From Deltaproteobacteria bacterium (GTDB taxonomy: Bacteria; Desulfobacterota; DSM-4660; Desulfatiglandales; Desulfatiglandaceae), in the NCBI GenBank assembly GCA_029932035.1, contig JAOZQV010000226.1:1-6346 (forward strand): DNA of 6,346 bases, read 5' to 3'. A program made the position numbers and the translations under genes. Of the stretch, positions 1 to 5,851 are shown one piece after another; within the stretch, counting starts at the first letter, position 1; each line of letters starts with the position of its first letter. The notes beneath the pieces are model-generated. The model ran no database searches, was not told the origin of the DNA, and worked only from the letters and a program-made list of their open reading frames with translations.

Positions 1-187
1 CATCAAATCCATAAAAGAACTCATAGCATTTCTTTTTGTACATCTCCTCTCTGTTTCCATAGGCATCTGTAATTGTCCTATTTGCCCATAGAGTCTGCAT
101 ATCTCTACCTATGATAATCAGAGCATCAGATAATGAGTCTAAGATGGACCCCTCTTTTCCCACATTCAGTTTCAGATTCGTTTCCAT
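1..187 (-). CDS. PAS-domain signalling protein, 5' part only (cut by window edge)
   Basis: An open frame begins at ATG 187 and runs off the left edge after 62 complete codons. The start is supported by a GGGGGA Shine-Dalgarno about 3 nt upstream. The readable part has a short leader, then ILDSLSDALIIIGRDMQTLWAN (about residues 15-36) and a KKKCYEFFYG stretch (51-60). This is the typical N-terminal half of a PAS domain as found in histidine kinases and sigma-54 activators: the first two beta strands, then the helix region with the common K-C-Y-E-x-F-Y-G motif. PAS domains sense small ligands, redox or partner proteins in the cytoplasm. The output domain lies outside the window, so kinase, activator or diguanylate cyclase cannot be told apart. 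It starts 63 bp after the DUF6951-like gene on the same strand and is probably co-transcribed with it. Confidence 0.8.
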   Translation of the reverse strand, partial: METNLKLNVGKEGSILDSLSDALIIIGRDMQTLWANRTITDAYGNREEMYKKKCYEFFYGFD

Positions 188-250
188 AATTCCCCCAAGG
201 ATACGATCACCTACAACCGCAGTCTAAATCCATGTTCGAGAAGCAAAGAC

Positions 251-616
251 TCAAAGCATCGGCGTTTGTGTCAAAAACCGGATGGTCACCTCTTTCGGAA
301 GCGCCAACCCAAGAGCCACCTCAGCTGCCTTGATCAGAGAAGATGGAATCGGACAGGCAAGATGACATTTGGACTTCTCAGCAGACAGAAAAACAGGGCT
401 CTTGGTCAAGGATACAAACAGCTCTTTCATCCTTATCGGCCCCAACTGCAGGGCAAGTTCTTTGATCTGATCGCAATCCGACTGGATGTTGAATCTTACC
501 TGGCCCCCATCCTTCCATGCGCTGATCGAGCATATAAAGCAACAGATACCGGGATCTACAGTGACACGAACGACCTCCGGTCTATCCCCCCTATCAGTTC
601 TCTCTTGATTTTCCAT
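251..616 (-). CDS. Small cysteine-rich conserved protein, DUF6951-like
   Basis: A 121-residue soluble protein of unknown function, with no signal peptide or membrane segment. Landmarks that I recall as typical of the DUF6951 family are present: V-T-V-D-P-G-I-C (residues 18-25), Q-S-D-C (45-48), then H-L-A-C-P-I-P (85-91) followed by KAAEVALGLALPKEVTI. Family membership is from memory and was not searched. The protein has six cysteines (25, 26, 29, 48, 84, 88). C25, C48 and C88 sit in the family motifs, while C26, C29 and C84 look like additions, so a metal or cofactor site is conceivable (inference). The ATG at 616 is the only good start; its Shine-Dalgarno is weak (AGG, 8 nt upstream). An intrinsic terminator and a structured RNA lie immediately upstream, suggesting control by attenuation. 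A PAS-domain gene follows. Confidence 0.8.
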   Translation of the reverse strand: MENQERTDRGDRPEVVRVTVDPGICCFICSISAWKDGGQVRFNIQSDCDQIKELALQLGPIRMKELFVSLTKSPVFLSAEKSKCHLACPIPSSLIKAAEVALGLALPKEVTIRFLTQTPML

Positions 617-629
617 AACAAATACCTAA

Positions 630-672
630 ATAAAAACCCCCGCTCTCCATCTGTTCGGAGTAGCGAGGTTTT
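630..672 (-). terminator. Strong rho-independent terminator just upstream of the DUF6951-like gene
   Basis: Read on the minus strand, ACCTCGCT-A-CTCC (669-657) pairs with GGAG-AGCG-GGGG (648-637). This gives a 4-bp plus 7-bp stem with one bulged A, an 8-nt loop (656-649), and then TTTTT-A-TTT (636-628). Flanking A and T runs extend the stem. It lies 135-177 nt after the ferritin-like stop codon and only about 14 nt before the DUF6951-like ATG. It can therefore end the gntR-mmsA operon transcript, or act as a regulated terminator in the leader of the next gene. Its 5' arm overlaps helices of the candidate leader RNA. Confidence 0.75.
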
Positions 673-772
673 CGAGAGCTCACAAAACATTTCTAATCTT
701 CTTTCCCTCTCGGCCACCTCACCGCGCCTCCAAATCTTGAAAAAGACCTGTTAGTGCGGCATAAACTCCGAA
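654..772 (-). ncRNA. Candidate structured leader RNA (riboswitch or attenuator-like) before the DUF6951-like gene
   Basis: On the minus strand, TTCGGAGT (772-765) pairs perfectly with ACTCCGAA (661-654), closing a domain. Inside it, GCCGC (760-756) can pair with GCGGT/GCGG (725-721) around a small hairpin with a TTTC loop (about 749-732). GAGGT (720-716) pairs with ACCTC (669-665), and CGAGAG (712-707) pairs with CTCTCG (678-673). Together these make a possible three-way junction. The 3' strands of the closing helix and of the GAGGT helix are the same bases that form the 5' arm of the terminator at 630-672, so the two folds exclude each other. I do not recognise a known riboswitch class; in particular there is no cobalamin-box signature. 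It could instead be a dispersed palindromic repeat. Helices were found by eye and no energies were computed. Confidence 0.5.
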
Positions 773-806
773 ATCAGGATGATATCAATTCCCGCTTATC
801 AAGGTC

Positions 807-1238
807 CTATGCGAGCGCCTTCAGCCTTTCCAGACGCTTAACCCTCTTTTTTAAAACCATCTTGAAATTCCTCGGCACATCCGCTAAAAGCGACCCTGAT
901 TGCTCTGCCCCAAGAGTGTAACAGCCCATAATTTTCTCTTCAATGGCCAGTGCTTTGGTTGCCGCGTTGGCAAGGCCTGCGCTGTCCGGCAGATCAGTTT
1001 CAAAGGTATAGTGGTCTGATTCCAGATCAAAGGCATAGCACCCTTCAATCGCGTCGGATATTACAGACTGATAGGCCATTTGAATCTGCTTATTATACTT
1101 CCTGTTCTCTTTAGCAAAAGCAAGGAAATCGTTTTCATTTGCAGGAAACCTCTTGGCTAAGTCTTCGTATAATTTTGCCGCCTTTTCCTCGAGTTCCCTG
1201 ATAAAGCTCAACGTCTCAGAAGCTGTACGTAAATTCAT
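807..1238 (-). CDS. Ferritin-like four-helix protein with degenerate diiron motif
   Basis: A 143-residue, all-helical, cytosolic protein. Residues 9-30 (TLSFIRELEEKAAKLYEDLA) match the first helix of rubrerythrin/ferritin-like domains, with E17/E18 as possible metal ligands. Helix 2 (about 37-61) has E44-N-R-K-Y48 where diiron members carry E-E-x-x-H. Helix 3 (about 91-110) contains the IEEKIMGCY segment with E100/E101. Helix 4 (about 120-142) is a basic LKKRVKRLERLK segment. A loop at 65-84 (E-G-C-Y-A-F ... Y-T-F) is not standard for ferritins. The missing histidine makes a normal ferroxidase or peroxidase role doubtful; the function is unknown. The ATG at 1238 is preceded by AAGGGGA and lies 15 bp after the mmsA stop, so it is surely co-transcribed with mmsA. 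It may act with that enzyme or in protecting it (inference). Confidence 0.75.
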   Translation of the reverse strand: MNLRTASETLSFIRELEEKAAKLYEDLAKRFPANENDFLAFAKENRKYNKQIQMAYQSVISDAIEGCYAFDLESDHYTFETDLPDSAGLANAATKALAIEEKIMGCYTLGAEQSGSLLADVPRNFKMVLKKRVKRLERLKALA

Positions 1239-1253
1239 GTTTATTCCCCTTTC

Positions 1254-2747
1254 TTATAACCATCGGTGGATACACACTTTGCTTTCCGTAAAGAACCGGA
1301 CGGCTTCTTTTCCCTGGGTATGCAGTACGCCTAAGAAAGAACCTGCCATGCCGCTGAAAGGGAAGAAGGCCATAGGCGCTACAATACCGATATTTATCCC
1401 GATGTTTCCACTGATACAATCATACTGAAATTGACGTGCAGCCTTGCCGTTTGAGGTAAATATGGCATGCCCATTGTGGTAAGGACTTTCGTTACAGATT
1501 TCTATGGCTTCATCGAGCGTCTTGGTCCTGATAATCCCCATGGTAGGCCCAAAGATCTCTTCCCGAACGATTCTCATCTCTCGTGATACATTTTCCATAA
1601 TAGTTGCGCCGAGAAAACAGGTCTCCGGGTAACCACCAAGGATCTCTTTCGCCTTTCTACCGTCTAATTTCAGGGTCGCTCCCTCTTTTAAACCGATCTC
1701 AATATAGTTCAATATGCTTTCTTTTTTCTGTACATCCCGTACAGGGCCCATCTGCACAGACTCATCAAGGCCGTAACCGATCCTGATATTTCTGGCCCTG
1801 TCAGTAACCTTTTCCACAAAATCGTTATAAAAGGAATCGTCATCGCCCACAATAACCAGGGTTTGACCGGCCAGACACCTCTGCCCGGCGTTCCCGAAAA
1901 AGGATGTCATGAGACCCGGGATGGTCGCTTCCACATTACAGTCGGGCATGATGACGATAATATTCGCAGCCCCTCCCTGGGCAATGCATCGTTTACCGGT
2001 CTCGCCACAGCCAGGGTAGATCACATCCTGCATGACCGGCGTAGAGCCCACAAATGTAATCCCCTGGATATCCGGATGTTCCAACATGCCGCCGACAACC
2101 GTTCTCCCGCCATGAACCATATTCCAAACCCCTGGGGGGAAACCTGCCTCTTCAGCAAGCTCAGTAATCTTTGTCTGGCTAAAGGGCACTTCGCTGGATG
2201 GTTTGATGACCACGGTGTTACCTGTGGCCACCGCGTACGGCGCAGACCAGAGGGGAATCATAAATGGAAAATTGAACGGGCCGATAACGCCAAAAACACC
2301 TAAGGGCTGTCTGATGAGATATTCGTCAATGCCCGATGCAATATCCTCTAAGCAGTCACCCATCATGAGGGTCGGGATACCGCAGGCAACTTCCACATTT
2401 TCAATGCCCCGTCTTGTTTCTCCTCTGGATTCATCAATGCACTTTCCATGTTCCTGTGTCTGGACCCTGCTGACCTCCTCAAAATTCTCCTCCAACAACT
2501 CACGTAACCTGAAGAGGTACCGGCACCGGGTCACAGGAGGGGTTCTTCTCCAGTCATGAAATGCGGTCTGTGCCGCCTGCACAGCGCTATCTATCTCCTC
2601 CTTGGTTGAGATGCCGACTTTCCCTATTGTCTCACAGGTCACAGGGTTCACCACATCGATAATCTCACCCTTTGATTCAACCCACTCGCCATCAATGTAA
2701 TTTTTGGCCACGGGTACACCTTTTATCGGTTCTTCCAATAAAGCCAT
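1254..2747 (-). CDS. mmsA: CoA-acylating methylmalonate-semialdehyde dehydrogenase
   Basis: A 497-residue cytosolic aldehyde dehydrogenase, full length for the MmsA/IolA group. The family oxidises methylmalonate or malonate semialdehyde with NAD+ and CoA, releasing CO2 and giving propionyl-CoA or acetyl-CoA (valine, beta-alanine and inositol catabolism). The sequence shows the oxyanion Asn159 in GPFNFP, the NAD-site Lys182 in IKPS, the GST turn at 234-236, the catalytic Cys291 in FFGNAGQRC, and EEIFGP at 396-401. The glutamate general base of hydrolytic ALDHs (ELGGK) is replaced by Ala256 in IAQGGAAN, and IVIMPD follows, as is typical of MmsA. Arg113 and Arg290 appear to match the two arginines described as substrate-binding in the Bacillus enzyme. 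The C-terminus (FLGVLHTQGKEAVRFFT) is also MmsA-like. The ATG at 2747 has GGAGGA 7 nt upstream. The exact physiological aldehyde is uncertain; a related acylating ALDH role is possible. Confidence 0.93.
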   Translation of the reverse strand: MALLEEPIKGVPVAKNYIDGEWVESKGEIIDVVNPVTCETIGKVGISTKEEIDSAVQAAQTAFHDWRRTPPVTRCRYLFRLRELLEENFEEVSRVQTQEHGKCIDESRGETRRGIENVEVACGIPTLMMGDCLEDIASGIDEYLIRQPLGVFGVIGPFNFPFMIPLWSAPYAVATGNTVVIKPSSEVPFSQTKITELAEEAGFPPGVWNMVHGGRTVVGGMLEHPDIQGITFVGSTPVMQDVIYPGCGETGKRCIAQGGAANIIVIMPDCNVEATIPGLMTSFFGNAGQRCLAGQTLVIVGDDDSFYNDFVEKVTDRARNIRIGYGLDESVQMGPVRDVQKKESILNYIEIGLKEGATLKLDGRKAKEILGGYPETCFLGATIMENVSREMRIVREEIFGPTMGIIRTKTLDEAIEICNESPYHNGHAIFTSNGKAARQFQYDCISGNIGINIGIVAPMAFFPFSGMAGSFLGVLHTQGKEAVRFFTESKVCIHRWL

Positions 2748-2771
2748 AATTAAATCCTCCTTGTCTAAAAT

Positions 2772-2784
2772 TTATAATGTATAA
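2772..2784. promoter_or_regulatory. Small AT palindrome in the gntR-mmsA gap, possible operator
   Basis: The 90-bp gap between the regulator and mmsA holds TTATA-ATG-TATAA, a perfect 5-bp inverted repeat with a 3-bp spacer, 25 bp upstream of the mmsA ATG. FadR-type regulators often bind short palindromes near their own operon, but this one lacks the usual GT-N3-AC core and could be chance in an AT-rich gap. I see no convincing -35/-10 pair here, so mmsA may simply be read through from the regulator. Confidence 0.2.
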
Positions 2785-2837
2785 GATATCCGCAACACCG
2801 TAAGCTCCCTGAAGGAAACCCTATACCTCAAAGAGCC

Positions 2838-3725
2838 TCATCCGTTTTCACCGACCACCTCTTCCTCACTTACTACCAAATACAACTTGCTGGCCCCTAC
2901 CCTCCTGCTCACCGCTCCCTGCTGTTTAAGAATGGGATCATCCGCAGCAACAACACGCGTTTGTCCGCCCATTTTTGATGGCCAATCGGTCATCGTCCTG
3001 TTGTCTTCAAGCTCGGAAGGATCAAAAGGGGCCGTATCCATCTTCATGGCCATATGTCTTCCCACTTGCAGTAAATCATTAGCCATGGCGATACCGGCAG
3101 CAGCAGGATCCCTCTGGATCAAACACTCTAAAATAATTCCATGTGCTTTGCGAACATTTTGGTAAAACTCAGGACCCAGATCAAGCCTCGCCTTCATGGT
3201 ACTCAGAAGATTGTCAACAAAGTCAATGAGCAGAATCAGAAGCGTATTTTCGCTCATTCTGGCCAGATAACGATGAAACCCTATTTCCCTTGAAACCTCG
3301 GCCTGACTATGGGCAATAGCTCCGCCAATTATTTCCCTCAAATTCCCGACATCTTTTTCTGTCCTTTTTGAGGCAGCGATACTGGCCACGGTTGGCTCGA
3401 TAAAGTAGCGGAGCATGGTGATTTCTTTGACTGAAATCGGTTTGAAGTGGGTAAAATTAATGATACTGTTGATGGTAGTCTTCATATCCACTTCTGCCAC
3501 AAAGGCGCCCCCGGAAGTTCCTTTTCGAATCTCAACCAGTCCCATAACTTCTAAGACCCTCAGGGCCTCTCGCATGGTGGCTTTACTCACCCCAAACTGC
3601 GCAATCAGTTCCTTTTCAGACGCTAACCGGTCACCGGGCTTAAGCCGTCCCGACAGAATAGAATCACGGATCTGTGAGATGATGTTATCTGATACTTTCT
3701 CTGATTTGTTGACCGTATTAAACAT
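2838..3725 (-). CDS. GntR-family transcriptional regulator, FadR/FCD subfamily
   Basis: A 295-residue DNA-binding regulator. Residues 11-77 form the GntR winged helix: I-L-S-G-R-L-K-P-G-D-R-L, then S36-E37-K-E-L, then VSKATMREALRVLEVMGLV with the recognition helix. Residues about 100-227 form the all-helical FCD effector domain, which normally binds an organic acid through a metal held by Asp/His/His/His. Aligned here are Glu147, His151 (FHRYLARMSEN), His195 (KAHGIILECL) and Asp217, so two ligands differ from the usual set. About 65 residues follow the FCD domain (230-295), longer than usual and without a recognised fold. The ATG at 3725 has only a weak Shine-Dalgarno (CAGG). The gene directly precedes mmsA on the same strand, so it is most likely the local repressor or activator of mmsA, responding to an acid or acyl-CoA of that pathway (inference). 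Confidence 0.9.
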   Translation of the reverse strand: MFNTVNKSEKVSDNIISQIRDSILSGRLKPGDRLASEKELIAQFGVSKATMREALRVLEVMGLVEIRKGTSGGAFVAEVDMKTTINSIINFTHFKPISVKEITMLRYFIEPTVASIAASKRTEKDVGNLREIIGGAIAHSQAEVSREIGFHRYLARMSENTLLILLIDFVDNLLSTMKARLDLGPEFYQNVRKAHGIILECLIQRDPAAAGIAMANDLLQVGRHMAMKMDTAPFDPSELEDNRTMTDWPSKMGGQTRVVAADDPILKQQGAVSRRVGASKLYLVVSEEEVVGENG

Positions 3726-3810
3726 GATAAAGCCTGGGAGATGAGCCTGATAAAACGAATTCCCTATTCACACGCAGAAAAAATTTAAGAAGTTTAACCG
3801 TGACACCCAT

Positions 3811-3924
3811 GTAAAAAGTCAGATTTCTCACAGAGTCCGCAGAGAACACAGAGTTAATATATTGATATTATTCATTTTGTCTTAGCGTTCTTTGCGCCTT
3901 TGCGCGAGATAAGAGAGTTTTTAC
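3811..3924. repeat. Imperfect long inverted-repeat element with 7-bp termini (MITE/REP-like)
   Basis: The element begins GTAAAAA (3811-3817) and ends TTTTTAC (3918-3924), an exact terminal inverted repeat. The arms (3811-3853 and 3881-3924) align along their whole length as reverse complements with about one gap. The left arm has CACAGAG...CGCAGAGAACACAGAG and the right arm, inverted, has GCGCAAAG-GCGCAAAGAACG. The AT-rich centre (3854-3880) would form the loop. Short CACAGAG/GCAAAG-type repeats of this kind are, from memory, common between genes in deltaproteobacteria and other environmental bacteria. No target-site duplication is visible. There is no transposase, so any movement would be in trans. 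Confidence 0.6.
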
Positions 3925-4103
3925 GAGACCATCAACCGTACATCACACGAAAATGTAAAGATGTCAAGAGATATATCATAATCATTAGTATAATTTCCAT
4001 TTGAATTTTGCTGATCCTAATAATTATTGATGTAACTTGGGAGCTAATCCTGTTAGAGAAAATACCTTCCAAGATTATAGTTGCTAATTCAATGGGAAAA
4101 CGG

Positions 4104-4131
4104 TTGACATGTAAAGTCATTATCAGATAAA
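4104..4131 (+). promoter_or_regulatory. Sigma-70-type promoter for the corrinoid adenosyltransferase
   Basis: TTGACA (4104-4109) is a perfect -35 box. It is followed after 16 bp by GATAAA (4126-4131), a 4/6 match to TATAAT. Transcription would start near 4138, leaving a leader of about 28 nt before the AUU start. The -35 region also contains TGAC-N7-GTCA (4105-4119), a small dyad that could be an operator. Confidence 0.45.
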
Positions 4132-4153
4132 AATTCTTCAAACTTGAATCAGT

Positions 4154-4160
4154 GAGGAGG
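4154..4160 (+). promoter_or_regulatory. Strong Shine-Dalgarno that decides the AUU start
   Basis: GAGGAGG lies 5 nt upstream of the ATT at 4166 and is the best ribosome-binding site on the plus strand here. There is no in-frame ATG, GTG or TTG between the upstream in-frame stop (4145-4147) and the P-loop, so this site points to ATT as the initiation codon. Confidence 0.6.
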
Positions 4161-4165
4161 AAGTC

Positions 4166-4720
4166 ATTTACTATACAAAAGAAAGATCAGGATTAATCAA
4201 GAACATTGGACTTGGTTTAATCCATATCTATTATGGACAGGGTGTCGGGAAAACCACCAGAGCCGTAGGCTTAGCCATAAGGGCAGCGGGGGTTGGCCTC
4301 AAGGTCAATTTCATCCAGTTTATGAAATCCGGAGACTCCGGAGAGATACTCATATTCGCGAACATCCCAAACATTCGTTACCAGTGTCCGGGCAGACATC
4401 CCTTTATTCTCTCCCGAGGGCCCGATGCGGTTCATTACGAACATACGTCCGAGGCGTTCCGGTATGCCCTCAAGGCGGTTGAAGAGGGGTCCCAGTTACT
4501 GATATGCGATGAGATATTGAACACGCTGATTTTTGGCCTTTTAGAAGAGGAACAGGTGCGGGATCTCATTGAAAAATGCAGAGGAAAAACCGAACTGGTG
4601 ATGACTGGCGCAAGCGCCCCTGTGGCGCTTATTGAATTAGCGGATTATGCTACAGAATACAAACAGGTCAAACACCCCTATTATGCAGGAGCCAAGGCCC
4701 GAAGAGGGATAGAGTTTTAA
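4166..4720 (+). CDS. cobO: ATP:corrinoid adenosyltransferase, BtuR/CobO/CobP family, probable AUU start
   Basis: A 184-residue cytosolic enzyme when started at ATT 4166, a normal length for the family. It transfers the adenosyl group of ATP to cob(I)alamin or cobyrinate to make adenosyl-corrinoid. The sequence shows the P-loop G24-Q-G-V-G-K29-T-T (usual form GNGKGKTT), LKVNFIQF (45-52), the Walker B-like LLICDEI with D115/E116, and the C-terminal LVMTGASAP...LIELADYATEYKQVKHPYYAGAKARRGIEF that closes BtuR/CobO proteins. The first in-frame ATG is at 4322, beyond the P-loop, so it cannot be the true start. An AUU directly behind GAGGAGG gives an N-terminus MYYTKERSGL of expected length. ATC 4148 or a sequence error turning ATG into ATT are the alternatives. 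No cobalamin riboswitch is visible upstream. Its product would serve AdoCbl enzymes such as methylmalonyl-CoA mutase. Confidence 0.88.
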   Translation: MYYTKERSGLIKNIGLGLIHIYYGQGVGKTTRAVGLAIRAAGVGLKVNFIQFMKSGDSGEILIFANIPNIRYQCPGRHPFILSRGPDAVHYEHTSEAFRYALKAVEEGSQLLICDEILNTLIFGLLEEEQVRDLIEKCRGKTELVMTGASAPVALIELADYATEYKQVKHPYYAGAKARRGIEF

Positions 4721-5838
4721 ATCTTCTGCACAGCCGCCAAGGAAATAAGACTCAAAAACGCCCCTGCCACAAAGGGAATCCGATAATCCACCATCCAGAG
4801 CAGCCCTCCGATAGCGGGAAGGAATACCGCCGCAATATGGTTAATGGTAAAACCCACGGCCATGCTCGGCGCAATATCTTTGGGATCCCCCACCTTTTGA
4901 AAATAGGTCCGGATAGCAATGGCAAAATTGAAAAAGACGTGGTCCAGGATATAAAGAATCGCTACCACCATCTTCGACTCCACTGTTGCATAGGCTAAGA
5001 AAATAAATATCAAACTGAAATATTCCAGGGAAAGGACCTTTCTCTCTCCAAAGCGGATGATGCTCCTTCCAATCAGGGGGCTCAGGAAGTAGTTGATCAG
5101 ATTATTGATCACAAAAAGGACGGTAACCTCCTGAACTGTAAAATGGAATTTCTTTACCAGAAGAAAGACCGCAAAAGCAATGAAGATCTGTCGTCGGGCC
5201 CCGGCCATAAATGTAAGAAAATAGAAGAGCCAGTATCTCTTCCGGAATATCATCTTTTTGTGCTGTGGTATAATGTTTTGATCAGTGGGGTTCCGGGTCA
5301 AGGCCCATATGCCAACTACTGTTATCATTCCCCCTATAATCAGATATGTCTGCGTAAAATCGAGCACAGCAGTCAGAAAATAAATAAAGATGCCGATGCC
5401 GATATTTGAAGCTGCTGCTATGCTTCGCAACTTCCCGAACACCCAGGGCGAGGTCTGCTTGTCAAAGTATTGAAGGGTTAACGACTGGTTGGTCGTCTCA
5501 AAATAGTGGAACCCGAAGCTCATAATAAGGGTCGTAATCATCAGCCCGGTATAGGATGGGAACATCCCCGTAAACCCAAGGCCTGCTCCAAGGATTATCA
5601 CGGAAAGCGCCGAGAGACGGTGCTCTTTGATGATCATCATTACAAAGACAGCAAGAAAGGTAAGAAACCCGGGGATCTCCCTCACCGATTGAATCACCCC
5701 GACCTCTCTGCCTGTGAGGCCAACCTGGTCCGCTGCAAAATTGTTAAACAGTGTCAACCATGCCTGCAATCCTATTGTGGAGCAGATGGTCAACACCATC
5801 AGAAAGCGGAACATCGGTTTTTGGTTTATCTTGTTCAT
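4717..5838 (-). CDS. Major facilitator superfamily permease
   Basis: A 373-residue inner-membrane protein from ATG 5838. Twelve hydrophobic segments can be counted, roughly at residues 12-31, 56-70, 76-93, 97-115, 142-161, 165-182 and 206-230, and five more up to the C-terminus. A hydrophilic loop after segment 6 (about 183-203) splits the protein into two halves of six, as in MFS carriers. Segment 2 is preceded by VGLTGREVGVIQSVREIPG, the usual MFS loop region. The substrate is not recognisable. An in-frame TTG at 5865 would add nine residues and overlap the DUF488 gene; I prefer the ATG, 13 bp after that gene's stop, although neither start has a strong Shine-Dalgarno. It is probably co-transcribed with the DUF488 gene. 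Its stop codon interlocks with that of the convergent adenosyltransferase gene. Confidence 0.85.
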   Translation of the reverse strand: MNKINQKPMFRFLMVLTICSTIGLQAWLTLFNNFAADQVGLTGREVGVIQSVREIPGFLTFLAVFVMMIIKEHRLSALSVIILGAGLGFTGMFPSYTGLMITTLIMSFGFHYFETTNQSLTLQYFDKQTSPWVFGKLRSIAAASNIGIGIFIYFLTAVLDFTQTYLIIGGMITVVGIWALTRNPTDQNIIPQHKKMIFRKRYWLFYFLTFMAGARRQIFIAFAVFLLVKKFHFTVQEVTVLFVINNLINYFLSPLIGRSIIRFGERKVLSLEYFSLIFIFLAYATVESKMVVAILYILDHVFFNFAIAIRTYFQKVGDPKDIAPSMAVGFTINHIAAVFLPAIGGLLWMVDYRIPFVAGAFLSLISLAAVQKI

Positions 5839-5851
5839 AACGAAACGGCCG

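Larger units (their letters stand above)
3726..4165. other. 440-bp AT-rich divergent intergenic region
   Basis: This region separates the leftward gntR operon from the rightward adenosyltransferase gene. It contains the inverted-repeat element at 3811-3924 and the promoter and Shine-Dalgarno of the plus-strand gene. The part from about 3940 to 4100 is markedly AT-rich. Its only open frame (minus strand, 4141-3932) needs a TTG start without a ribosome-binding site, so I do not call it. The regulator's own promoter must lie here, but no clear -35/-10 pair was found on the minus strand. Confidence 0.7.

Noticed and set aside
266..754. A 162-codon open frame on the plus strand
   Set aside because: It lies antisense to the DUF6951-like gene and then to the RNA element and terminator, and it has no recognisable domain. 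The opposite-strand frame carries family motifs.
1863..2559. Plus-strand open frames across mmsA
   Set aside because: They are antisense to an intact, motif-complete aldehyde dehydrogenase and resemble nothing known.
3932..4141. 69-codon hydrophobic open frame on the minus strand in the intergenic region
   Set aside because: It needs a TTG start without a Shine-Dalgarno. Its hydrophobicity is what AT-rich non-coding DNA gives by chance, and it overlaps the promoter of the adenosyltransferase gene.
3726..4165. Cobalamin riboswitch upstream of the adenosyltransferase
   Set aside because: No B12-box-like sequence was seen, and the leader predicted from the promoter is only about 28 nt.
4322..4720. 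Adenosyltransferase starting at ATG 4322
   Set aside because: This would remove the whole P-loop. Clear homologous coding sequence continues upstream in the same frame.
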